From an uncultured Eubacteriales bacterium (GTDB lineage Bacteria > Bacillota_A > Clostridia > Christensenellales > Aristaeellaceae): 6,132 nucleotides of DNA. Position 1 is the stretch's first letter. Every line of letters starts with the position of its first letter. Position numbers and translations under genes: made by a program. Below are positions 1-5,554 of the stretch, one piece after another. The notes under the pieces are model-generated. The model was not told the origin of the DNA. It saw nothing but the letters and a program-made list of their open reading frames with translations, and ran no database searches. The stretch lies in contig CACXEB010000115.1 of NCBI GenBank assembly GCA_902766515.1, positions 1 through 6,132 on the forward strand, read 5' to 3'.

Positions 1-1525
1 TGACGCTGGCGAAGGCGGTGCGGCAGACGCCGTCCGTGCTGTCATAATAGTGCACGGTCAGCGTGCTGCCGCGGGTCGGATCGTCGATCTTTTCGATCCG
101 CTCGCCCCTGAGGCCCCAGACGGGATCCGCCCATCCGTCCTTTTCCGCGAAGCTGAGCGCGCTGAAATCCTGCCGGACCCGGTTGACACGGGCGACGTAC
201 TGCGCCCGCTCGAGGCAGGTTTCCACCTGGCAGGGCAGCTCGGGCAGCGGGGATTCCTCGCCGCCGGAATAGAAGACCGGCACGGGCGTCTCCTGGTTGA
301 TCCGGTCCATGTCCACCGTCTCGCCGTAGAAGGTCTTCCGGACCGGGAAGAGCGCGCTGGCGGGCATGAGCCCTGCAAAGACGCCGGGAAACTCCTGGAA
401 GAGGTCCCAGCATTTGCCGCTGCCCATGGAAAAGCCGGTCGCGTAGATCCGGCACGGGTCGATGGGATAGCGCTGCTGGAGCGCCTCGATGACCTGCACC
501 GCTTCCGCGGCCGGTACGTCGAGGTGGTTTTCCACCGACACGAACAGGAAGCCGTACTTGTGCGCGAGCTCCCACCAGCCCGCGACGTAGGTCAGGTACA
601 TGGACGAGTCGCCGCCGCCATGGAAGCCGACCACCAGCGGCACCGGCCCCTGGTCCATCGCCGCGTTGTTGTAATAGGCAAAATACCCCACCTTGTGCGT
701 GGGCCGGTCCCTGAAGCGGCCCCGGTTGGCGGGAGAGGTCGTGACGGTCACGCTGCCCGCGTCCTCTGTCATGCCCAGCGCTTCAAAGTCGGGCTCCAGC
801 TCGATCCTGCCGCACCACATCTTGAACCGCTTCACGAAGCTGTCAAAGTCCGCCCGGTAATCCGCCCGGTCCTTGATCAGCTTGTATTCACAGCCGTCAA
901 ACGCCCGGTTGACGGCGTCGCTGTTGCCGACGCTCAGCACCGGAATATCCCGGCGCTCCACCACGGGCATCACGCTCAGCCGCTCCATTGAGCACATGGC
1001 CGGGGTGATTTCTCCCGGTCCCCAGAGGTACTCGCCCTGCTGCGTCTTCAGCAGGTGCGCCGCCACATAGTCCGCCGACGCGCCGAAGCTGTAGATGTCC
1101 GCCCGGAACACCGCGCCGCGGACGAAATATCCCCTGAACTTTTGGGCAAAGAAATCGTAGTTTTCCACGATGCCGTCCTGGTAGACCTGGATCATTTTGA
1201 TCTCGGCGATGACGGCGGCATAGAGGCGCTCATCCGCCGCCGCCCAACCGCCGGCCGCGCGCGGCCAGATGAACAGCACGGCGGTATCGTGACTCGCTGC
1301 GATCTCCGCCAGGCCGCTCTCCCGCGCGAAGCGGACCGCGCTGTCCATATCCTGTTTCGCTTCCTCAAAGACCAGCAGCAGCGGCGCGCGGAAGCCGTAG
1401 TTGTTGGTCTGTCCGTCCAGATTGTTCTCCGGCACATAGGCCTTGAGTTCAAAGGCGTCAAATGCGTGCTCCCAGCACCTGCCGCCCATCGTATCCCGCA
1501 CGCAGGGTCTCTCCATCATTGCCAT
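1..1525 (-). CDS. PHB-depolymerase-type alpha/beta-hydrolase esterase with two tandem hydrolase-like domains (3' end outside window)
   Basis: An open frame runs without a stop from the ATG at 1523-1525 to base 1, giving 508 visible residues; the C-terminus lies past the left edge. The start is set by GGAGGAGG seven bases upstream. The second half (about residues 290-508) is a serine hydrolase domain. It has an oxyanion-type HGGG at 302-305, the nucleophile elbow GFSMG with Ser366, and a VPVFYSGGEE segment (415-424) where the acidic triad member normally sits. The catalytic His is expected just beyond the window. The pattern resembles the LpqC/PHB-depolymerase esterase group, which cleaves ester bonds in polyesters or acylated carbohydrates; the true substrate is unknown. 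Residues about 45-230 look like a second, decayed copy of the same fold (GASAD around Ser150). No signal peptide is visible, so the protein is probably cytoplasmic. It is divergent from the flavodoxin operon. Confident of the fold, unsure of the substrate. Confidence 0.85.
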   Translation of the reverse strand, partial: MAMMERPCVRDTMGGRCWEHAFDAFELKAYVPENNLDGQTNNYGFRAPLLLVFEEAKQDMDSAVRFARESGLAEIAASHDTAVLFIWPRAAGGWAAADERLYAAVIAEIKMIQVYQDGIVENYDFFAQKFRGYFVRGAVFRADIYSFGASADYVAAHLLKTQQGEYLWGPGEITPAMCSMERLSVMPVVERRDIPVLSVGNSDAVNRAFDGCEYKLIKDRADYRADFDSFVKRFKMWCGRIELEPDFEALGMTEDAGSVTVTTSPANRGRFRDRPTHKVGYFAYYNNAAMDQGPVPLVVGFHGGGDSSMYLTYVAGWWELAHKYGFLFVSVENHLDVPAAEAVQVIEALQQRYPIDPCRIYATGFSMGSGKCWDLFQEFPGVFAGLMPASALFPVRKTFYGETVDMDRINQETPVPVFYSGGEESPLPELPCQVETCLERAQYVARVNRVRQDFSALSFAEKDGWADPVWGLRGERIEKIDDPTRGSTLTVHYYDSTDGVCRTAFASV

Positions 1526-1532
1526 CGGGGGT

Positions 1533-1540
1533 CCTCCTCC
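1533..1540 (-). promoter_or_regulatory. Ribosome binding site of the esterase gene
   Basis: Read on the minus strand this is GGAGGAGG, seven bases before the ATG at 1525. It selects this ATG over the in-frame ATGs at codons 3 and 4. Confidence 0.85.
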
Positions 1541-1551
1541 ATTCATATTCA

Positions 1552-1610
1552 GCGGCGCGCCGCACCGCCCGGATATATCCCTGTAGTATTCCACGGGTTT
1601 CCGGAATTCC
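1552..1610. promoter_or_regulatory. Cluster of perfect short palindromes upstream of the esterase (possible operators)
   Basis: Three perfect palindromes lie within 59 bases: GCGGCGCGCCGC (1552-1563), GGATATATCC (1571-1580) and GGAATTCC (1603-1610). They sit between the esterase start and the AT-rich promoter segment, where a regulator of the esterase or a cis RNA structure would be expected. Palindromes of 8-12 bases arise by chance in a 6-kb GC-rich window, so only the clustering is suggestive. I found no convincing -35/-10 pair for the minus strand here. Confidence 0.25.
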
Positions 1611-1642
1611 CTGCTTTCAGCGCGTCCCACACACGATTTTTC

Positions 1643-1671
1643 TTTACAAAGCGCCTGAAATATGACACAAT
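1643..1671 (+). promoter_or_regulatory. Candidate sigma-70/sigma-A promoter for the flavodoxin operon
   Basis: TTTACA at 1643-1648 matches five of six positions of the -35 consensus. After exactly 17 bases CACAAT follows at 1666-1671, matching four of six -10 positions. The pair lies in the only AT-rich patch of the divergent intergenic region, about 77 bases before the flavodoxin ATG. Transcription would begin near 1678 and give a GC-rich leader of roughly 70 bases. Confidence 0.55.
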
Positions 1672-1732
1672 AAGCACGCGGCGCGGCGGTGGGCCGGCGC
1701 CTGCTTTCCGATTCCATACCATCCGATCATCA

Positions 1733-1740
1733 GGGGAGGT
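1733..1740 (+). promoter_or_regulatory. Ribosome binding site of the flavodoxin gene
   Basis: GGGGAGGT ends seven bases before the ATG at 1748. It decides the start: the same frame stays open far upstream (back to about 1055) across the intergenic region and antisense to the esterase, but that part has no flavodoxin similarity. Confidence 0.85.
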
Positions 1741-1747
1741 CAATGCC

Positions 1748-2230
1748 ATGAGCAGCACATTGGTTGCCTATTTTTCCGCGAGCGGCGTCACAGCCCGCGT
1801 CGCCAGAGCGCTGGCCGCGGCCGCGGACGCCGACCTGTTTGAAATCAGACCGGAGACGCCCTACACCCAGGAGGACCTGGACTGGAACGACAAGCACTCC
1901 CGCAGCTCGCTCGAGATGGCCGATCCGGGCTGCCGTCCCGCGATCGAAGGAAGCGTCGCGGACATGGCGCGGTACAGCGTAGTGTATGTCGGCTTCCCCA
2001 TCTGGTGGAACCGCGAGCCCAGCGTGGTGGACACCTTCCTGACCGCGTACGATTTCGCGGGCAAGACGATCATCCCCTTCTGCACCTCCGGCGGCAGCGG
2101 CATCGGGAATACGGCCGCACACATCCGCGGCCTGGTCAGCGATCAGGCCACGGTGGACACCGGCAGGCGGCTGGACAGCCAGGTTTCCGACGCGGACCTG
2201 AAGGCATGGGCGGAGGAAGTCCGGCCATGA
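1748..2230 (+). CDS. Flavodoxin (Flavodoxin_4-like)
   Basis: This 160-residue small flavoprotein is the usual length for a single flavodoxin domain. It should bind FMN non-covalently and carry electrons in the cytoplasm. Residues 5-15 (LVAYFSASGVT) form the first beta strand and the FMN-phosphate loop. DLFEIRPETPYT (about 28-39) and the WNDKHSRSS stretch are typical of the Flavodoxin_4 family. GFPIWWNREPS (about 81-91) supplies an FMN ring-contacting loop, and FCTSGGSGIGNT (about 110-121) the other. Residues 1-160 cover the whole domain, with no signal peptide or membrane segment. It is first in a likely three-gene operon, behind a candidate promoter and a strong ribosome binding site. Its stop overlaps the start of the nitroreductase gene (ATGA), implying coupled translation. 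The family is sure; the redox partner is inferred from position only. Confidence 0.93.
   Translation: MSSTLVAYFSASGVTARVARALAAAADADLFEIRPETPYTQEDLDWNDKHSRSSLEMADPGCRPAIEGSVADMARYSVVYVGFPIWWNREPSVVDTFLTAYDFAGKTIIPFCTSGGSGIGNTAAHIRGLVSDQATVDTGRRLDSQVSDADLKAWAEEVRP
2212..2219 (+). promoter_or_regulatory. Ribosome binding site of the nitroreductase gene, inside the flavodoxin tail
   Basis: GGAGGAAG lies within the last codons of the flavodoxin gene, seven bases before the ATG at 2227 (ten from the GGAGG core). It argues for the ATG at 2227 rather than the upstream in-frame GTG at 2005, which would put foreign sequence onto the protein. Confidence 0.8.
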
Positions 2231-3033
2231 CCACGATGGAACTGGTCCGCAGCCGGCGCAGCGTCCGGACCTTCGACGGCCGGCCCCTCAGTGACGATGA
2301 GAAAGAGGCGCTGCTCGGATACGCGCAGGCCCGGGAGAACCTTTTTGACCTGCCGATCACCTGGCGCATCCTGAGCGCCGCGGAAAACGGCCTGTCCAGC
2401 CCCGTGATCGCCGGGACGGACACCTACATCGCCGGCAAGATGCGCCGGGCGCCCCACGCGGAGGAAGCATTCGGCTGCGCCTTTGAGGAGATCGTGCTGT
2501 ACGCGCAGTCCATGGGCATCGGCACAACCTGGATCGCCGGCACCATGAACCGCCCCGCGTTTGAGCGGGCCATGGGCCTGGCGGACGGGGAAGTGATGCC
2601 CTGCGTCAGCCCGCTGGGGCATCCGGCCGCGAAAATGTCCCTGCGGGAGACCCTGATGCGCAAGGGCATCCAGGCCGACGCCCGCCTGCCGTTCGGCGAG
2701 CTGTTTTTCGACGGAGATTTCAGCCGTCCCCTCACCCCGGCAGCGGCGGGACGGGCAGCGGATGCGCTGGAGATGGTCCGCTGGGCGCCCTCCGCGGTCA
2801 ACAAGCAGCCCTGGCGCGTCGTCCTGCGGGACAATGCCGCCCATTTCTACGAAAAAAAGGTCCGCGGCTACACGGACGCCAGCGGCTGGGACATCCAGAA
2901 GATCGACATGGGCATCGCGCTGTGCCACTTTGCGCTCGGACTGGCCGGCAGCGCCCCGCGCCTCACATGCGCCGACCCCGGCCTGCCTGTGCCGGAGGAT
3001 ACCGTCTACATCGCCACATATCTGATGAACTGA
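2227..3033 (+). CDS. Nitroreductase-fold flavoprotein (TM1586-like)
   Basis: This 268-residue protein has no signal peptide. It opens with LVRSRRSVRTFDGRPLS (6-22), the FMN-phosphate-contacting start of nitroreductases. FEEIVLYAQSMGIGTTWIAG (about 86-105) and SPLGHPAAKMSLRE (128-141) are the helix and the PLG-H-P loop typical of the fold. A second nitroreductase-like segment follows: RWAPSAVNKQPWRVV (185-199) and DMGIALCHFALGL (227-239). Two half-domains in one chain fit the TM1586-like putative nitroreductases (Pfam family TM1586_NiRdase), longer than ordinary single-domain nitroreductases. It should bind FMN and reduce small molecules with electrons from NAD(P)H or a carrier; the substrate cannot be read from the sequence. 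The start overlaps the flavodoxin stop, so the flavodoxin is a candidate electron partner (inference). The acetyltransferase gene follows 25 bases later. Confidence 0.88.
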   Translation: MTTMELVRSRRSVRTFDGRPLSDDEKEALLGYAQARENLFDLPITWRILSAAENGLSSPVIAGTDTYIAGKMRRAPHAEEAFGCAFEEIVLYAQSMGIGTTWIAGTMNRPAFERAMGLADGEVMPCVSPLGHPAAKMSLRETLMRKGIQADARLPFGELFFDGDFSRPLTPAAAGRAADALEMVRWAPSAVNKQPWRVVLRDNAAHFYEKKVRGYTDASGWDIQKIDMGIALCHFALGLAGSAPRLTCADPGLPVPEDTVYIATYLMN

Positions 3034-3045
3034 CCCCGAAGGGGT
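3033..3045 (+). other. Small GC hairpin between nitroreductase stop and acetyltransferase ribosome binding site
   Basis: ACCCC-GAA-GGGGT forms a perfect five-pair stem with a three-base loop. It starts on the last base of the nitroreductase stop codon and ends one base before the AAAGGA ribosome binding site. No run of T follows, so it is not a standard terminator. It could protect the upstream message or tune translation of the next gene, but it could also be chance. Confidence 0.35.
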
Positions 3046-3046
3046 G

Positions 3047-3052
3047 AAAGGA
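3047..3052 (+). promoter_or_regulatory. Ribosome binding site of the double acetyltransferase gene
   Basis: AAAGGA sits six bases before the ATG at 3059. This selects that ATG rather than the in-frame GTG at 3044, which overlaps the small hairpin and leaves no room for a binding site. Confidence 0.7.
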
Positions 3053-3058
3053 AAACCG

Positions 3059-4105
3059 ATGAACCAGACAGGCACGCAGGTCCTCCGGACCGGCCGGCTG
3101 ATCCTCCGGCCCTATACCGTGGATGACGCGGAAGAGATGTATCAGAACTGGGCCTCCGACCCGGAGGTCACCCGCTTCCTGACCTGGCCGACCCACAGCG
3201 ACGCCGGGGTCACCCGGATGGTCCTCAACGACTGGGTCCCCCGGTACAATGACGGCGGCTACTTCAACTGGGCCATCGTCCTCGCAGCGTCCGGCGCGGT
3301 GATCGGCAACATCGCGGTCGTCCAGCTGCGCCCCGATATCGAGGCTGCCGACATCGGCTACTGCCTCAGCCGGCAGCACTGGGGCAGCGGCATCATGCCG
3401 GAGGCGCTGCAGGCCGTCATCGATTACCTGTTCGGCACGGCGGGCCTTCGCCGGATCACCGCCTGCCATGACATTGCCAACCCCAAATCCGGCCGGGTCA
3501 TGGAGAAGGCCGGGATGCGGCGGGAGGGCATCTTCCGCCAGGCGGGCCGGAACAACACGGGCATCTGTGACGTCGCCTTTTACGCGATCCTGCGCGGCGA
3601 CTGGCAGAAGCGCCGGGACCGGCAGCCCGCGCCGGTGACCGTCCGCATCGCCCGGGATGCCGACCTCGAAAGCGTCAACATCCTGCGCAAACAGGTCAAC
3701 GACCTGCACGTCGCCGGCAAGCCCGAGGTGTTCAAGCCCGGCTTCAGCGACGAGCTGCGGAATTTCGTCCGCGTGATCCAGGACGACCCGGAACAGGACA
3801 TCGCGGTGGCCGAGGCCGACGGCCGGATCTGCGGCTTCGCCGTGCTGCATCACATCCGCAAGCCCGAAAACCCCTTCATGTACGAGCGCGATTTCCTGGA
3901 CATCGACGAATTCTGCGTGGACGAGGCCTGGCGCCGCCGGGGCGTCGCCTCGGCCCTGGTCGGTTTCACCCGGGACTATGCCCGGGAGAAGGGGATCCGC
4001 CGCATTGAGCTGAACATGTGGGAATTCAACCAGGACGCCCTGGCGTTCTACGAAGCCGCCGGCTTCCGCACCTTCCGGCGGTATATGGAGCTGTTTCTCG
4101 ATTAA
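3059..4105 (+). CDS. Two-domain GNAT-family N-acetyltransferase (RimJ/RimL-type domain fused to a second GNAT domain)
   Basis: This 348-residue protein is about twice the length of one GNAT domain. The first domain (about 8-183) starts RTGRLILRPYTVDDAEEMY, a RimJ/RimL (Acetyltransf_3) opening. Its acetyl-CoA loop is RQHWGSG at 105-111, followed by NPKSGRVMEKAGMRREG (141-157), the usual family ending. The second domain (about 192-348) starts VTVRIARDADLESV and carries the acetyl-CoA loop RRRGVA at 292-297. It ends in the typical NQDALAFYEAAGF (324-336), like Acetyltransf_1 enzymes. Each domain should transfer acetyl from acetyl-CoA to an amine; both CoA loops look intact, so both may be active. 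No signal peptide is seen. It is the last gene of the flavodoxin operon, 25 bases after the nitroreductase, and its TAA overlaps the stop of the opposing peptidase gene. The substrate is unknown: a protein N-terminus, antibiotic or metabolite are all possible. Confidence 0.9.
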   Translation: MNQTGTQVLRTGRLILRPYTVDDAEEMYQNWASDPEVTRFLTWPTHSDAGVTRMVLNDWVPRYNDGGYFNWAIVLAASGAVIGNIAVVQLRPDIEAADIGYCLSRQHWGSGIMPEALQAVIDYLFGTAGLRRITACHDIANPKSGRVMEKAGMRREGIFRQAGRNNTGICDVAFYAILRGDWQKRRDRQPAPVTVRIARDADLESVNILRKQVNDLHVAGKPEVFKPGFSDELRNFVRVIQDDPEQDIAVAEADGRICGFAVLHHIRKPENPFMYERDFLDIDEFCVDEAWRRRGVASALVGFTRDYAREKGIRRIELNMWEFNQDALAFYEAAGFRTFRRYMELFLD

Positions 4106-5472
4106 GGATATCCGCGGATGGACGCATTGATGATTTCCATCCCTTTTTCCAGCGCCATATCCCGGCCTGATGCGATGTCTTCCGCTGTCGGGATGATTCT
4201 GATGTCGGGCGTAAACCCTTTGTTGTAGATGTCCTCACCGTTCTGGGCGATGCATCTGCGCGTACAGATCCGGAAACAGCCGCCGCTTTCAAGCGCTTCG
4301 CACAAAGGCTGGCCGCTGGTGCCTCCGGTGTTGTTCCCGATGAAAACCGCATCAGTATACATTTTCATCACGTCAATGAAATCCTCCGCAGCGGAAAACG
4401 TGTATTGATTCATCAGGACGGCGACCGGCCCGTTCAGTCTTCCCGGGGCGGTATTCACGACAGCTTTTCCTTCATCCCTGACGTAGAATACATTCTTTCG
4501 CATTCGGTAGGCTTTCAGGCTGTACTCGTCATCCGCATATTTCAGCATTGCGTCATCCAGCGAAAGGCCTTTGAAGTCCTCCCGGAACATCGCCCATGCT
4601 TTATATGTGGGTTCATAGCGCTGGGTTTCAGCATAGCAGCTGTGAAAATCCCCGTTGATAAACATGGCGGCGACTGCGTCAGCGTTTCCGCTGTTTCCGC
4701 CGCTGTTGCCTCTGACATCGATGATATAGCCCTTCGCGTTCTTCAGTTCGTCAAAACAGGCATAGATTTTTTGTGGCATGGCGTCATCATTGAATGAAGC
4801 GATCCTGATGACCGCGATCCCGTCGTCGGTGATTTGCACAGTATGCACATTCGAGCTGCTGACCGTCCTTGGGGCAGCGCCGCTTTGGGGAACCGGCTCC
4901 GCCTGATGCCATATGATTTTGGAGGGATCTGTTCTTTCCAGCCGGACATCGAATTGTCTCCCCTCCTTTGCGAACGTGAAGACCGCGCTGCTTCCGCGCC
5001 TGCCGAATACCAGCCTGTTCAGCACCAGCATGCCGCAGGCCGCCTCGTTGGCATGCCATAAGTACGGATAACAGTTTTCCCTGATATAATCATGGATGTC
5101 CGTTCCGTCGATTTTGACCAGGACGCAGCATAAAGGAATATCATCCTTGACATCCTCGGACGTGGCGGCCACGATGATCTCGTCCCCGGGCTTCGCCAGG
5201 TATACGGGGAACATGGAGAAGCATTCGGCGTCCTGAACGATTTCGTTCGGGAAACTGACGTCTGTATGGCCGTCGTTCAGCAGGGCAACGAATCGCTGCA
5301 GCTCCAGGTAATAATCATAGAGGTCTTTCGTATCCAGGACCCGCGCAAGCGCTGTTTCATACGCCTTGTCCCAATCGATATCCACCTTGTCCCAGAAGGC
5401 GAAATTATACGCAGCTTCCTTCCAGATCTTGGAAAGCTCGTATATTTTCCGGGCATCTGTAATGGTATTCAT
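4102..5472 (-). CDS. S41-family serine peptidase (tricorn/C-terminal-processing type), apparently cytoplasmic
   Basis: This 456-residue protein starts at the ATG 5470-5472, with GGAGGT five bases upstream. An N-terminal helical region contains LLNDGHTDVSF (64-74); this DGHT is conserved in IRBP/tricorn-like S41 proteins, and His69 is the candidate catalytic base. Residues about 92-130 resemble a short PDZ-like or linker strand region. The S41 core runs from about 215 to 425. It has the DVRGNSGGN strand-loop at 252-260, the nucleophile motif TFSAAED with Ser360, and IGNNTGGTSGQP (378-389). Where Ser-Lys C-terminal processing proteases carry lysine (GEKT-like), this protein has Asn381, so a His-based mechanism is more likely. 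No signal peptide or membrane helix is seen, unusual for a family often exported. GC content is clearly lower than that of the flanking genes, suggesting separate acquisition. The peptide substrate is unknown. It converges on the acetyltransferase gene with overlapping stops. Confidence 0.88.
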   Translation of the reverse strand: MNTITDARKIYELSKIWKEAAYNFAFWDKVDIDWDKAYETALARVLDTKDLYDYYLELQRFVALLNDGHTDVSFPNEIVQDAECFSMFPVYLAKPGDEIIVAATSEDVKDDIPLCCVLVKIDGTDIHDYIRENCYPYLWHANEAACGMLVLNRLVFGRRGSSAVFTFAKEGRQFDVRLERTDPSKIIWHQAEPVPQSGAAPRTVSSSNVHTVQITDDGIAVIRIASFNDDAMPQKIYACFDELKNAKGYIIDVRGNSGGNSGNADAVAAMFINGDFHSCYAETQRYEPTYKAWAMFREDFKGLSLDDAMLKYADDEYSLKAYRMRKNVFYVRDEGKAVVNTAPGRLNGPVAVLMNQYTFSAAEDFIDVMKMYTDAVFIGNNTGGTSGQPLCEALESGGCFRICTRRCIAQNGEDIYNKGFTPDIRIIPTAEDIASGRDMALEKGMEIINASIRGYP

Positions 5473-5477
5473 ACTGC

Positions 5478-5483
5478 ACCTCC
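5478..5483 (-). promoter_or_regulatory. Ribosome binding site of the S41 peptidase gene
   Basis: Read on the minus strand this is GGAGGT, five bases before the ATG at 5472. No clear -35/-10 pair is visible in the 71 bases upstream, so it may depend on read-through from the isomerase gene or on a non-consensus promoter. Confidence 0.8.
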
Positions 5484-5515
5484 AATGAAGGAATGCCCGT
5501 TGATTGCCACAAATA

Positions 5516-5554
5516 CCGGCAGCAAACCGGGAACGCTGTTTATTTGCTGACCGG
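5516..5554 (-). terminator. Stem-loop directly after the isomerase-like gene (possible weak terminator or processing site)
   Basis: On the minus strand CCGGTCAGCAAA (5554-5543) pairs with TTTGCTGCCGG (5526-5516): 11 base pairs with one bulged base and a 16-base loop. It begins on the base after the TGA at 5555-5557. The following minus-strand sequence, TATTTGTGG, is only mildly T-rich, so strong intrinsic termination is doubtful. It may partly insulate the peptidase gene or mark a 3' end. Confidence 0.4.

Noticed and set aside
50..991. Long plus-strand open frame (313 residues) opposite the esterase
   Set aside because: It is antisense to a well-supported hydrolase, has composition typical of the reverse reading of GC-rich codons, shows no recognisable motif and has no good ribosome binding site.
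1641..1670. Minus-strand promoter for the esterase (TTGTGT with TAAAGA at 18 bases)
   Set aside because: Both boxes match only about half of the consensus, so the claim would be guesswork.
1055..1747. Upstream extension of the flavodoxin frame
   Set aside because: The frame stays open, but the extension is antisense to the esterase and then crosses the intergenic region and promoter. The strong ribosome binding site and flavodoxin similarity begin at 1748.
1743..1751. Two-codon mini-frame ATG CCA TGA overlapping the flavodoxin start
   Set aside because: It is only three bases from the ribosome binding site, too close for efficient use, so it is most likely a chance occurrence.
1549..1758. 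Minus-strand frame of 69 residues in the divergent intergenic region
   Set aside because: Its start lies inside the flavodoxin gene, it has no ribosome binding site, and it crosses the candidate promoter and palindromes. No family features.
2143..3853. Large minus-strand open frames opposite the nitroreductase and acetyltransferase genes
   Set aside because: They are shadow frames of GC-rich coding sequence, without motifs or start signals, while the plus-strand frames encode clear domain families.
4107..4119. GATATC and ATCCGCGGAT palindromes as a bidirectional terminator between the convergent genes
   Set aside because: They lie within the last codons of the peptidase gene, are short with no loop room, and are not followed by a T-run on either strand.
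4405..4797. Plus-strand frame of 130 residues opposite the S41 gene
   Set aside because: It is antisense to the catalytic core of the peptidase and shows no recognisable features.
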